DNA of 64,000 bases from Amorphoplanes friuliensis DSM 7358 (GTDB lineage: Bacteria > Actinomycetota > Actinomycetes > Mycobacteriales > Micromonosporaceae), in assembly GCF_000494755.1 (NCBI RefSeq), contig NC_022657.1, positions 3,200,001-3,264,000 on the forward strand. Reading direction: 5' to 3'. Positions 44,171 to 53,023 of the stretch are shown here, piece by piece. The position numbers and the translations under genes were made by a program. The first letter of the stretch is position 1. Each line of letters opens with the position of its first letter. The notes beneath the pieces are model-generated. The model did no database searches. It was not told the DNA's origin and saw only the letters and a program-made list of their open reading frames with translations.

Positions 44171-44932
44171 ATGGGAGCGGACCTGGTCGAGATGCAGCGG
44201 GGCTTCGCCGCGAACGCGGCAGACACTGAGCGTGCGGTGACCGAGGCCGTCGCCGGCCGGCGTTCGCGGGGCGGCACGATGGTCGCGCTGTCCAGCCCGG
44301 GCGCCCGGAGCGTGGTGCTGGCCCAGGTCCGGCGGGACGGTTTCGACGAGGTTGCCGTGGTCGGTACGCCCGACGTGGCCGTGTGCACCGCACTGGGCTT
44401 CACGCTGCACGGGTTCGGCGACTGGGTGAAGACCTCCCCGCACGACGCCGACGTGTGGCCCGGTGACGCCGCCGTGGCCGCCGCCGCGCTGGCCACCGAC
44501 ATCGACCTCACCCGTGTCGGCATCGCCTGGTGTGACGGCCTGCACGACGGCCACGACGTGGTCCGCGCCCGCCGGGTCCTGCTCGGCTACTTCGGGGCGG
44601 GCCGTCAGCGGTTCACGCTCCCGCCGAAGATCGACCAGGAGCGCCTGCTCAGCTACGACCGCGACGGCCGCCTGGCCCGCGCGGTGATCGCGATCAGCCG
44701 GCCGTCGCGGCTGGAACTGACGTCGCTGCGCCACCTCGAGGAGTGCGGGATCCGCACGGCCGCCGACTTCGTGGGTGCCCAGGTCGACTACCTGTCCGTA
44801 CGCCGCACCGCCTACGTCATCCGTCGTGACGGCACACCGCTGCAGATCCGTGGCATCGGCGCGGACCGGGCTCTGGGCCTGTCCGCCTGGCGGCAGTGGA
44901 TCGACGCCGGCCGCGCCCCGGTCTTCGGCTGA
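44171..44932 (+). CDS. Hypothetical protein
   Basis: A 253-residue soluble protein of unknown family. Codon use and composition fit real coding. Segments such as TPDVAVCTALGFTLHGFGDW and a C-terminal half with helix-hairpin-like elements (RHLEECGIRTAADF, RGIGADRALGLSAWRQWIDA) are visible; the latter could be a helix-hairpin-helix DNA-binding or zinc-free domain, but this is a guess. ATG at 44171 is the first plausible start; no ribosome site precedes it, and the frame stays open upstream, so the N-terminus is uncertain. It is convergent with the histidine kinase gene, three bases away. Confidence 0.55.
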   Translation: MGADLVEMQRGFAANAADTERAVTEAVAGRRSRGGTMVALSSPGARSVVLAQVRRDGFDEVAVVGTPDVAVCTALGFTLHGFGDWVKTSPHDADVWPGDAAVAAAALATDIDLTRVGIAWCDGLHDGHDVVRARRVLLGYFGAGRQRFTLPPKIDQERLLSYDRDGRLARAVIAISRPSRLELTSLRHLEECGIRTAADFVGAQVDYLSVRRTAYVIRRDGTPLQIRGIGADRALGLSAWRQWIDAGRAPVFG

Positions 44933-44935
44933 CCC

Positions 44936-46018
44936 TCACGCGGCCCGGGCGAACCCGACCGTGATCGTCAGGCCCCCGCCGGGCCGTGCGGTGGTGGTGA
45001 GCGGGGCGTGGTGCGCGACGGCAACGGCCTGGACGATCGCGAGGCCGAGACCGTAGCCGTCGTGGCCACTACGCCGGTCGGGCGCGAGCCGCTGGAACGG
45101 CTGGAAGAGGCGCTCGATCTGGTCGCCGGGCACGACCGGACCACTGTTGGTGACGGTGAGGGTGGCCTGCGCGCCGGAGGTCCGGACGCTGAGCTCCACG
45201 TCCCCGCCGGGGTGGTTGTGGCGCAGGGCGTTGTCGAGGAGGTTGGCGACCAGGCTCTCGATCAGCCCGGGGTCGCCGGCCGTCACCGCGGGCGCCAGGT
45301 CCCCGGTGAGGGTGATACCGCGCTGCGCGGCCCGGTCCCGGCGGGACTCGAGGACCGCCGAGGTCAGCCGGGCCAGGTCGACGACGTCGGTGCGGGCGAG
45401 GCCACGTTCGCTGACGGCCAGCGCGAGCAGCGCCTGGACCAGCCGTTCCTGCTGCCCGCCGAGCGCGAGGGCCTCCTGGCAGGCCGTACGCAGGGTGCCG
45501 GCGTCCGCCTCGGGGTCGGCCAGGGTGACCTCGAGGAGGGTTCTGAGGCCGGCCAGCGGTGTACGCAGCTCGTGGGAGGCGTTGGCGACGAAGTGCCGCT
45601 GGGCGTCGAAGGAGGCGTCGAGGCGGGCGAACAGGTCGTCGAGGACGGCTCCCAGCTCGGTCAGTTCGTCGGCGGGCTCGCCGAGGCCGAGACGCCGGTG
45701 CAGGCTCCCGGCGGAGATCACCCGGGCGGTGGTGGTGATGGCCTGCAGCGGCCGGAGGAACCGTCCCGCGATGAACCACCCCACCGCGAGCGCGAGCGGG
45801 ACGAGCACGGCGATCGCGACCGCCGAGCTGACGAGCAGCTGGTGCGGCCCGATTCCGGACCCGGTGCCGGTGATCGTGCGCGGTCCCGCGCTGTCGACCT
45901 CGACGGTCGACTCGATGCCCGCCAGGGGCAGGGCGACGACGGCGAGGATCACGATCCCGGCGGCGAACGTGACCGTGGCGTACGACAGCGCGAGCCGGAC
46001 CCGCAGCGGCGCGGTCAC
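44936..46018 (-). CDS. Sensor histidine kinase
   Basis: A 360-residue membrane kinase: helix 1 (about 8-35), a short extracellular loop of about 30 residues, helix 2 (about 65-88), a HAMP domain (FLRPLQAITTTARVISAG), the dimerisation/H-box NASHELRTPLAG and a catalytic domain with NLLDNALRHN (N box) and GYGLGLAIV (G box). The small loop suggests it senses a membrane-associated or cell-envelope signal. GTG at 46018 overlaps the stop of the response regulator (GTGA). The pair is divergent from an ABC exporter with repeated sites between, so it likely controls that exporter. Confidence 0.92.
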   Translation of the reverse strand: MTAPLRVRLALSYATVTFAAGIVILAVVALPLAGIESTVEVDSAGPRTITGTGSGIGPHQLLVSSAVAIAVLVPLALAVGWFIAGRFLRPLQAITTTARVISAGSLHRRLGLGEPADELTELGAVLDDLFARLDASFDAQRHFVANASHELRTPLAGLRTLLEVTLADPEADAGTLRTACQEALALGGQQERLVQALLALAVSERGLARTDVVDLARLTSAVLESRRDRAAQRGITLTGDLAPAVTAGDPGLIESLVANLLDNALRHNHPGGDVELSVRTSGAQATLTVTNSGPVVPGDQIERLFQPFQRLAPDRRSGHDGYGLGLAIVQAVAVAHHAPLTTTARPGGGLTITVGFARAA

Positions 46019-46677
46019 GACGACCCGATCCGGTAGCCGCCCTCGCGGACGGTGTGGATCACCGGTGGGTCGCCGAGCTTGGCGCGCAGGCGGTGCATGG
46101 TGTGCTTGACCGCGGACGTGAAGGGATCCGCCGCCTCGTCCCAGACGCGGTCGAGGAGCTCCTCGGCGGACAGGACCAGCCCGGGTGTGCCGAGCAGACA
46201 TTCGAGCAGCGCGAACTCCTTCGGGCTGAGTTCGAGACGCCGGCCCGCGCGCGACGCCACCCGGCGGGCCGGATCCAGGCTGATGTCCTCGCACGACAGC
46301 ACGGGTGGAAGCGGCGGGGTCGCCCGGCGGGCCAGGGCGCGGACGCGGGCGACCAGTTCGGCGAAGGCGAACGGCTTGGGCAGATAGTCGTCCGCGCCGA
46401 GGCCGAGCCCTTCGACACGGTCCTCGAGCGTGCCGGCGGCGGTCAGCATCAGCACCCGGGTGTCGCTGCGGGCGCCGGCGAGCCGCCGGCAGATCTCGTC
46501 ACCGTGGACGCCGGGCAGGTCACGGTCGAGGATCACCACCTCGAAACGCGTGACGGCCAGGCGTTCGAGGGCGTCGGTCCCGTCCAGCACGACGTCGACG
46601 GCCATCCCCTCCCGGCGCAGCCCGGTCCCGATCGAACGGGCGAGGATCTCGAAGTCCTCGACGACAAGAACCCTCAT
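46015..46677 (-). CDS. OmpR-family response regulator
   Basis: A 220-residue regulator: a receiver domain (1-115) with the phospho-accepting Asp in VVILDRDLPG and the Lys in LPKPF, and a winged-helix output domain (about 130-218) containing LSPKEFALLECLL and TVREGGYRIG. ATG at 46677 is the natural start of the receiver (MRVLVVED). It is phosphorylated by the kinase encoded next to it. Direct and inverted copies of GGTCGCAGC (46727-46767) lie in the divergent promoter region. Confidence 0.93.
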   Translation of the reverse strand: MRVLVVEDFEILARSIGTGLRREGMAVDVVLDGTDALERLAVTRFEVVILDRDLPGVHGDEICRRLAGARSDTRVLMLTAAGTLEDRVEGLGLGADDYLPKPFAFAELVARVRALARRATPPLPPVLSCEDISLDPARRVASRAGRRLELSPKEFALLECLLGTPGLVLSAEELLDRVWDEAADPFTSAVKHTMHRLRAKLGDPPVIHTVREGGYRIGSS

Positions 46678-46726
46678 CGTGCCGGGTGTGATCGATGTGC
46701 CATGGGCCCCACGATGCCAGGTCCGG

Positions 46727-46767
46727 GGTCGCAGCCGGGTCGCAGCGACGGCGACCGGGCTGCGACC
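46727..46767. promoter_or_regulatory. Putative response-regulator binding sites
   Basis: GGTCGCAGC at 46727-46735 and 46738-46746 (11-base period, as in OmpR-type direct repeats) and an inverted copy GCTGCGACC at 46759-46767. They lie between the two-component genes and the ABC exporter. Confidence 0.55.
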
Positions 46768-46790
46768 GGACGCCGCGTACAACCGTCGGC

Positions 46791-47540
46791 ATGAGTTCAC
46801 TGACGATCACCGGGCTGCGCAAGCGGTACGGCAGGACCCTGGCCCTCGACGGCATGACCTTCACCGTCCGGCCGGGTGTGGTGACCGGTTTTGCCGGACC
46901 GAACGGCGCCGGGAAGTCCACCACGATGCGGGTGGTCCTCGGCCTGGACGCGGTCGAGGAGGGCACTGCACTGATCGGGGGAAAGCCCTACCGCAGCCTC
47001 CGGTACCCGCTGAGACACGTCGGTTCCCTGCTGGACGCCGCGGCCCTGCACCCGGCGCGCAGTGCCCGCAATCACCTGCTCTGGCTCGCCCGGTCACAGG
47101 GGCTGGGTGCGCGGCGGGTCGACGAGGTGCTCGAGCTGGCCGGCCTGACCACGGTGGCCCGGCGCAGGGTCGGCGGCTTCTCGCTCGGCATGCGGCAGCG
47201 CCTCGGGATCGCCGCGGCCCTGCTGGGTGACCCGCCGATCGTCATGCTCGACGAGCCCTTCAACGGCATGGACCCCGACGGCATCATCTGGATGCGGGGT
47301 TTCCTGCGGTCGCTGGCCGCGCAGGGCCGCGCCGTGCTGGTGTCCAGCCACCTGATGCACGAGGTGCAGGGCACCGCCGATCATCTGGTCGTGGCCGGAC
47401 GTGGCCGGGTCATCGCCGACGCCGGAGTGGCCGACCTGATCGCGGCCGCCTCCACCGGACGCACCGCGCGGGCCACCCTGGAGGACGTCTACCTGGAGCT
47501 GACCCGCGACGCGGTCGAGTTCGGCCGGGTGTCACGGTGA
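46791..47540 (+). CDS. ABC exporter ATP-binding protein
   Basis: A 249-residue ATPase of the DrrA/CcmA-like drug or peptide export type. Walker A is GPNGAGKST, the signature FSLGMRQRL, Walker B VMLDEPFNGMDP and the switch His in SSHLMHE. It powers the two permeases that follow in the operon. ATG at 46791; a TACAAC box seven bases upstream suggests a short or absent leader. The neighbouring two-component system and exporter arrangement resembles modules for resistance to cell-envelope-active peptides. Confidence 0.92.
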   Translation: MSSLTITGLRKRYGRTLALDGMTFTVRPGVVTGFAGPNGAGKSTTMRVVLGLDAVEEGTALIGGKPYRSLRYPLRHVGSLLDAAALHPARSARNHLLWLARSQGLGARRVDEVLELAGLTTVARRRVGGFSLGMRQRLGIAAALLGDPPIVMLDEPFNGMDPDGIIWMRGFLRSLAAQGRAVLVSSHLMHEVQGTADHLVVAGRGRVIADAGVADLIAAASTGRTARATLEDVYLELTRDAVEFGRVSR

Positions 47541-48964
47541 TGCGTCTCGTGCGGACGGAATGGATCAAGTTCCGCACGGTCCGGGGCTGGACGGCCGGCC
47601 TGGTGGTGGCGGGGCTGATGGTGGTGCTCGTCGCGCTGCTCGCCGGGGTCAGCAGCGATCAGCGGGGTGCACCACCCGTACCGGTCGGACCCGGCGGTGA
47701 GCCGGTGACCGACAGCTTCTCGTTCGTGCGCCGGTCGCTGACCGGCGACGGCAGCATCTCCGTCTCGGTCGCCGGCCTGACGACCGGCGTCCCGTGGGCG
47801 AAGGCAGGGCTCATCGTCAAGCAGAGCACCCGCCCGGGCTCGCCCTACGCCGCGATCATGGTCACCGGCAGCCACGGCGTGCGCATGCAGCACAACTACG
47901 TCAACGACACGGCCGGTCCTGTTCCGGCCGGTCCCGTGCGCCGGCTGCGGCTCGACCGCTCGGGTGACACGGTCACCGGGTACGCCTCCGCCGACGGCAC
48001 ACACTGGACCGAGGTCGGCGCCGTGGAGCTGGAGCTCGGGCCGGCCGCGCAGGGCGGGCTGTTCGTCGCCTCCCCGCCCGTGGTGGAGGGCCTGGGCACG
48101 ATCGGCACCGTGTCCACCGCGACCTTCACGGACCTGCGTACCTCGGGCAGCTGGTCCGGTGACGCCTGGGCGGGGGAGCAGGTGGGAGCACGGTCCGCCA
48201 CCTTCGCCGGCTACCCGCAGGACACCTCCGCCTCGTTCGAGGAGACCGGCGGCGGCTTCACCGTCACCGGCGCCGGGGACATCGCGCCCGCGGTCCGGGA
48301 GACCCTGCCGACCGGCGGCACCGTCAAGGACCTCCTCACCGGTACGTTCGCCGCGCTGATCGCGGTGAGCGTCGTGGCGGCGCTGTCCGTCACCACGGAG
48401 TACCGGACGAGCCTGATGCACGTCACGCTGGCCGCCGCACCGCGGCGCGGCCGGGTCCTGCTGGCCAAAGCGGTCGTGCTGGGCGGTGTCACCTTCGCCA
48501 CCGGGCTGGTGGGAGCGGTGGCGGCCGTGCCGCTGGGCGAACGGCTCGCCCGGTCCAACGGCGTGTACCTCTTCCCGGTCACGGACTCCACCGGGCTGCG
48601 CGTGGCGCTCGGAACCGCGGTGCTGCTCGCCGCGGCCTCGGTCCTGGCCCTCAGCGCCGGGGTCATCTTCCGGAGAAGTGCCGTCGCGGTCACCACCGTG
48701 CTCGTGGCCCTCGTGCTGCCGTACCTCCTGGTCGCCAACCCGTTCATGCCCGTGGGCGCGGCGAACTGGCTGACCCGGGTGACCCCCGCGGCAGCCTTCG
48801 CGGTCCAGCAGACGCTGGTGGAGTATCCGCAGGTCAGCAGCATCTACAAGCCGTACAACGGCTACTGGCCGCTGGGGCCCTGGGCCGGGCTGGCCGTGCT
48901 GGTCGCGTACGCGGTGGCCGGTCTGGGTGTGGCCGCCGTCGTGCTGACGAGGAGGGATGCGTGA
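47540..48964 (+). CDS. ABC-2-type permease with a large extracellular DUF1349/LamG-like insert
   Basis: A 474-residue membrane protein. After helix 1 (about 18-38) there is an insert of about 230 residues outside the membrane with a jelly-roll pattern of the DUF1349/LamG type (KAGLIVKQSTRPGSPYAAIMV, SADGTHWTEVGAVELEL), then five further helices (about 275 onward) of the ABC-2 permease. Such a sandwich normally binds carbohydrate, so the permease may touch a glycan or cell-wall ligand. ATG at 47540 overlaps the ATPase stop (TGATG); a GTG one codon earlier is possible. Confidence 0.85.
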   Translation: MRLVRTEWIKFRTVRGWTAGLVVAGLMVVLVALLAGVSSDQRGAPPVPVGPGGEPVTDSFSFVRRSLTGDGSISVSVAGLTTGVPWAKAGLIVKQSTRPGSPYAAIMVTGSHGVRMQHNYVNDTAGPVPAGPVRRLRLDRSGDTVTGYASADGTHWTEVGAVELELGPAAQGGLFVASPPVVEGLGTIGTVSTATFTDLRTSGSWSGDAWAGEQVGARSATFAGYPQDTSASFEETGGGFTVTGAGDIAPAVRETLPTGGTVKDLLTGTFAALIAVSVVAALSVTTEYRTSLMHVTLAAAPRRGRVLLAKAVVLGGVTFATGLVGAVAAVPLGERLARSNGVYLFPVTDSTGLRVALGTAVLLAAASVLALSAGVIFRRSAVAVTTVLVALVLPYLLVANPFMPVGAANWLTRVTPAAAFAVQQTLVEYPQVSSIYKPYNGYWPLGPWAGLAVLVAYAVAGLGVAAVVLTRRDA

Positions 48965-49689
48965 GAGCCGCCCTGCGCGCGGAGTGGACCAAGCTCTGGA
49001 CCGTCGCCGGTCCGTGCGGGCTGCTGCTCGGCCTGATCGTGGCGACGATCGGGCTCAGCGCCGCGGCGGGCGCGGTGGTGACCTGCGCGTCCGCCGGTTG
49101 CGACCCGCTCGGGCCGGGCCTGGTCGGTGTCCGGCTCGGTCAGGCGCCGGCCGCCGTCTTGGCCGTGCTGATGATCAGCGGCGAGTACAGCTCGGGCCTG
49201 ATCCGCACGACCCTGACGGCGGTGCCGCGCCGGCCGGTCGTTCTCGCGGCCAAGGCGGTCGTCCTCGCCGGGGTTGTCGCCGTCGCCGCGACCATCGCGG
49301 TCCTCGGATCCCTGGCGGCGGCGGGGACCACCGCCCGCCCGGGCGACGGGACGACACTGCGGGTGACCGGCGGGTCGATCCTCTACCTGGTCCTGATCGC
49401 GCTGCTCGGCCTGGGTGTCGCCGCCGTCGTGCGGGACTCCGCGACCAGCGTCGGGGTGATCCTCGGGCTGGTGTACCTCTTCCCGGTCATCGCCCAGGTG
49501 ATCGGCGATCCGCACTGGCAGCGTGTGCTGCAGCGGATCGCACCGATGAGCGCCGGGCTCACCGTTCAGGCCACCGGTGACCTCGGCGGCCTGCCGCTGA
49601 GTCCCTGGGCCGGTCTTGCCGTCACGGCCGGGTGGGCCGCTGCCGCGCTGGTGGCAGGGGGTCTGGTCCTCCACTTCCGTGACGCCTGA
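48961..49689 (+). CDS. ABC-2-type permease
   Basis: A 242-residue membrane protein with six predicted helices, starting RAALRAEWTKLWTVAGP like many actinobacterial ABC-2 permeases. It lacks the large extracellular insert of the preceding gene, and the two may form a heterodimer with the shared ATPase. GTG at 48961 overlaps the stop of the previous gene (GTGA), indicating translational coupling. Substrate unknown. Confidence 0.9.
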   Translation: MRAALRAEWTKLWTVAGPCGLLLGLIVATIGLSAAAGAVVTCASAGCDPLGPGLVGVRLGQAPAAVLAVLMISGEYSSGLIRTTLTAVPRRPVVLAAKAVVLAGVVAVAATIAVLGSLAAAGTTARPGDGTTLRVTGGSILYLVLIALLGLGVAAVVRDSATSVGVILGLVYLFPVIAQVIGDPHWQRVLQRIAPMSAGLTVQATGDLGGLPLSPWAGLAVTAGWAAAALVAGGLVLHFRDA

Positions 49690-49714
49690 GTGGCAGAGGG
49701 TAGGTTTCCCGGTC

Positions 49715-50125
49715 ATGACTACCGAGCAGCCGCGCAACCTGGTGCACCGGATCGGCATCGACCCCGATCCGGCCTGGGACGGATCCGACGAGGACAACGG
49801 CGTGCTGGTCGTGGAGCTCTCCTGGCCGCCGGATCCGCTGGCCGGGCGCCCACCGCAGCTCGTCGCCACTCCCGAGCTGGTGGCGCTCATGGCGGAGGCC
49901 GGGTTCACCGGGTACCGCACCGGCGAGGTCCGCGCGACGTACGACGAGGATGCCTTTGACGTCGAGGACGGTGCGGCACCGCCGCCGCTGGTGAGCTTCA
50001 TGGTCGGTGACGACACGGGGGCTGACTTCGCCTACTGGCCGGGTGAGGGTCTGACGGTCACCGAGCGGGCGCTCATCCTGCTGCAGGCCCACTGCCAGAA
50101 CCTCCGGGTGAGCCCCCGGCCGTAG
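49715..50125 (+). CDS. Hypothetical protein
   Basis: A 136-residue acidic soluble protein without recognised family. It contains VHRIGIDPDPAWDG, LVVELSWPPDPLAGRPP and a compact C-terminal part. The codon pattern is coding-like. ATG at 49715 is preceded by TAGGTT and eight bases, which may be a leaderless promoter. No link to the exporter operon ending 25 bases upstream is evident. Confidence 0.6.
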   Translation: MTTEQPRNLVHRIGIDPDPAWDGSDEDNGVLVVELSWPPDPLAGRPPQLVATPELVALMAEAGFTGYRTGEVRATYDEDAFDVEDGAAPPPLVSFMVGDDTGADFAYWPGEGLTVTERALILLQAHCQNLRVSPRP

Positions 50126-50193
50126 CGGCCGATCTTCACCCGGAAGGTTCACCCACCCCGATCGGGGGAGCGAGATCAGGGGCCTTCGTTGGA

Positions 50194-51171
50194 ATGATGG
50201 CCCGCATGCCGGCTCACGCGACACTGGATTCGGTTCGTATCGTCCAGCACGGCGCGGAGCTGCACGTGCACGGCTGGGCCGCCGGGACCGAAACGCTCGG
50301 CCCGGTGGTCCACCGGGACACCCCGCAGGAGTGGGGTGAAGCTGTCCGGGGTGACGCGCAGCAGCCGCTGGACGCCCGGGCGGTGGCCCTGGCCTGCTGC
50401 GGGCTGCTCCTCGTGGCCGGCTGGTCCTTCGTGCCCGGCCTGCGGCAGGGGGTGTTCCTCGGCGGCACCGTCGCCATCCTGCTGATCTTCGCCGTCGCCC
50501 TGTGGTTGCGGCTGCGGGTGGTCGGCGCGGGCCGGCGGGCCCGTGCCCGGCTCCGGCAGACCGGCGACTTCTACCGGCTCGTGGGGGCCGAGCAGCAGGA
50601 ACGGCTCCGCAAGCTCCTGGAGACCGTCGAGAGCCTGGACGACATCGTGGCGCAGTTGCACCGCTGCCAGGCCGGGAGCCACCGGCCGATGGTGGATCTC
50701 GCCGATCTCCGGCGGGCCGCCGCCCGGGCCCTGCTGACCGTGGCGGCGCAGCTGAGCATCCTCGAATCCATCGGGGCGCAGCGACGCAGGACCATCGCCA
50801 CGGTCAAGCGGGCGCGGGCCCTCGACCCGGCCCTGCGGACCAAGGTCGCGCAGGCCGACGCCGCGCTCGACCGCAGCATGAGACTGGTGGAGGAGGAGAT
50901 GAAGCCGGTCGTCCGGGACCTCAAGCAGATGACCGCGCTGGCCGGCGACATGCTCGACACCTGGCGGTACCAGATCTGGAAACGGGCCGAGGAGGAACGC
51001 GCCCACCGCGTGCTGCGCGACGCCTGGACCGTGCTGGACGACACGGCGGACGCCGAGGAGCCGGCCTCGGACCGGGACTGGCGCGGCGAGATCCAGGCGA
51101 CGATGCAGGCCCTGCGGACCCTCATCGAGCAGTACGGCCCTGACTTCCTGCCTCCCTCCGACTACGCCTGA
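50194..51171 (+). CDS. Hypothetical membrane protein with coiled coil
   Basis: A 325-residue protein. The N-terminal 60 residues are soluble, then two membrane helices (about 62-80 and 87-108), followed by a long helical cytoplasmic part (about 110-300) with heptad-like Leu/Ala/Arg spacing, and a short acidic tail. No known domain recognised. Two in-frame ATGs (50194, 50197) are equivalent; the ribosome site is weak. The neighbour genes give no functional hint. Confidence 0.65.
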   Translation: MMARMPAHATLDSVRIVQHGAELHVHGWAAGTETLGPVVHRDTPQEWGEAVRGDAQQPLDARAVALACCGLLLVAGWSFVPGLRQGVFLGGTVAILLIFAVALWLRLRVVGAGRRARARLRQTGDFYRLVGAEQQERLRKLLETVESLDDIVAQLHRCQAGSHRPMVDLADLRRAAARALLTVAAQLSILESIGAQRRRTIATVKRARALDPALRTKVAQADAALDRSMRLVEEEMKPVVRDLKQMTALAGDMLDTWRYQIWKRAEEERAHRVLRDAWTVLDDTADAEEPASDRDWRGEIQATMQALRTLIEQYGPDFLPPSDYA

Positions 51172-51183
51172 CCGGTCCGGCGC

Positions 51184-51741
51184 TCAGCTCAGCGTGAAGG
51201 TCACGTCGTCCACGTCGAACGAGGTGACGCCGTTGCCGGCGGTCTCCGAGGAGAAGAAGCTGACCGACGCGGCGCGTTCGGTGGTCGCCGTCCCGGTCGA
51301 GCTGCTGTGCTGCTGCCACTGCGGGGAATGGTCGTAGGACAGCGAGAAGACGGTCTTCGGCGGCGTCCCGGTGACGGACAGCCCGACGTTGAGGTAGTCG
51401 CCCCGCATGGTCTCGGTGGTGGCCGCCCGCGCCCAGAACGAGACCGTGAGGTTGCACCCGGCGGGCACCGTGACAGCGCCACGCAGCGAGTCGGTGCGGG
51501 TGACGTCCAGACCGGCAAAGGTCGCGTACGCCCGGCCGGCGTGCGCGGGCCGCGCCTGGTCGCCGAGGACGACGATGCGCGGCCCGGCGGTCCAGCCGGT
51601 GGTCCCGCGTTCGAACCCGGGGTTCGGATGGACCTGGCCGGAACACGGTGCGGCCGACTGCGCCTGGTGTCCGTAGGAGGCGCTGCCCGTCGCGAGGAGC
51701 AGCACGGCGACGGCTGAGACGGTGGTGACAACGGCTTTCAT
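51184..51741 (-). CDS. Secreted beta-sandwich protein, CenC-type CBM-like
   Basis: A 185-residue exported protein: signal peptide (1-29), then one jelly-roll domain with NPGFERGTTGWTAGP near the start, ASVSFFSSETAGNGVTSFDVDDVTF at the end (the DVDDVTF closing strand typical of CBM4/CenC-like folds), and paired cysteines at about 33 and 95. No catalytic residues. It may bind a carbohydrate or a surface glycan. ATG at 51741 has GGAGG seven bases upstream. It is tail-to-tail with the hypothetical membrane gene. Confidence 0.75.
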   Translation of the reverse strand: MKAVVTTVSAVAVLLLATGSASYGHQAQSAAPCSGQVHPNPGFERGTTGWTAGPRIVVLGDQARPAHAGRAYATFAGLDVTRTDSLRGAVTVPAGCNLTVSFWARAATTETMRGDYLNVGLSVTGTPPKTVFSLSYDHSPQWQQHSSSTGTATTERAASVSFFSSETAGNGVTSFDVDDVTFTLS

Positions 51742-51769
51742 GAATCCTCCACTGTCGAGAGATTTGAGT

Positions 51770-53023
51770 CTATCGATGGATGGAGGTGTCGCGCTGCCCC
51801 AGCTGGTCGCGGCGGCGGGACAGATAAGCCGTCTCCGCCGTGTTGCCCGCCAGCTCGATCGCCCGGTCGTACGCCGCCCGCGACTGCCCGCTGCGGCCCA
51901 GCCGGCGCAGCAGGTCGGCCCGCGTCGCGTGGAAGGCGTGGTAGCCGTCCAGCTTGTCCCCGAGACGGTCGACGTCGGCCAGGGCGACCTCCGGGCCGTC
52001 GAGCTCGGCGACCGCGACCGACCGGTTGAGCCTGACCACCGGCGAGGGGTCCAGACGGACGAGCAGGTCGTACAGGGCGACGATCTGCGACCAGTCGGTG
52101 GCGCGCGCGTCGGAGGCGTCGGTGTGCACCGCGTTGATCGCGGCGAGGATCTGGTAGCGGCCCGGAGCCACCCCGGTCGCCAGCCGCTCGCGCACCAGCC
52201 GATGACCCTCCGCGATCAGCGCCTTGTCCCAGGCGCCGCGATCCTGCTCGTCGAGGGAGACCAGCTCGCCGCCCGCCGAGACCCGTGCGGTCCGCCGGGC
52301 CTCCGTGAGGAGCATCAGCGCCAGCAGGCCGGCCACCTCGCCGTCGCCCGGCAGGAGTTCACGGAGCACCCGGGTCAGCCGGATCGCCTCGGAGGTCAGC
52401 TCATGGCGTACCGGAGGGGTGTCGGGGCCGGTCGCCAGGTAACCCTCGTTGAAAACGAGGAAGAGGACCGCGAGGACGCCGGACACCCGGGCCGGCAGGT
52501 CCTCGGCCGACGGCACCCGGTAGGGGATGCGGGCGGCCTTGATCTTGGCTTTGGCCCGGGTGATCCGCTGGCCCATGGCGGTCTCCTGCACCAGGAAGGC
52601 GCGGGCGATCTCGGGCACGGTCAGACCGCCGACCAGGCGCAACGTCAGCGCGATGCGGGTCTCCGGCGCCAGCGCCGGGTGGCAGCAGGTGAAGATCAGC
52701 CGGAGTCGCTCGTCGTCGATGGCGCCGGACGGCCCGGGCGGGTCGTCGTCGTGGAGCATCCGGGCCTCCTTCTGCTTGTCGTCGCGTTTGCTCTCGCGCC
52801 GGATCCGGTCGATGGCCTTGCGCTGGGCCGTCGTGGTCAGCCAGGCGCCCGGATTGGGCGGCACGCCGTCGGCCGGCCATCGCTCGACGGCGGTCGCGAA
52901 CGCCTCGGCCGTCGCCTCCTCGGCGATGTCGAGGTCACCGAAACGCCGGGCCAGGGCGGCGACCACCCGCGCCCACTCGCCGCGGTGCGCCCGGGTGATC
53001 GCCGTGGCGATGTCGTCGCTCAC
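51770..53023 (-). CDS. ECF sigma factor of the ECF42 type (C-terminal TPR-like extension)
   Basis: A 417-residue sigma factor. Sigma region 2 (about 5-85) and region 4 (about 100-185, LTVPEIARAFLVQETAMGQRI) are followed by a conserved helical extension (about 190-415), as in the ECF42 group. In that group a YCII/DGPF protein is encoded next to the sigma factor, and the extension is needed for activity in place of a classical anti-sigma factor. GTG at 53023 overlaps the stop of that partner (GTGA). No target promoter was identified. Confidence 0.9.
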   Translation of the reverse strand: MSDDIATAITRAHRGEWARVVAALARRFGDLDIAEEATAEAFATAVERWPADGVPPNPGAWLTTTAQRKAIDRIRRESKRDDKQKEARMLHDDDPPGPSGAIDDERLRLIFTCCHPALAPETRIALTLRLVGGLTVPEIARAFLVQETAMGQRITRAKAKIKAARIPYRVPSAEDLPARVSGVLAVLFLVFNEGYLATGPDTPPVRHELTSEAIRLTRVLRELLPGDGEVAGLLALMLLTEARRTARVSAGGELVSLDEQDRGAWDKALIAEGHRLVRERLATGVAPGRYQILAAINAVHTDASDARATDWSQIVALYDLLVRLDPSPVVRLNRSVAVAELDGPEVALADVDRLGDKLDGYHAFHATRADLLRRLGRSGQSRAAYDRAIELAGNTAETAYLSRRRDQLGQRDTSIHR

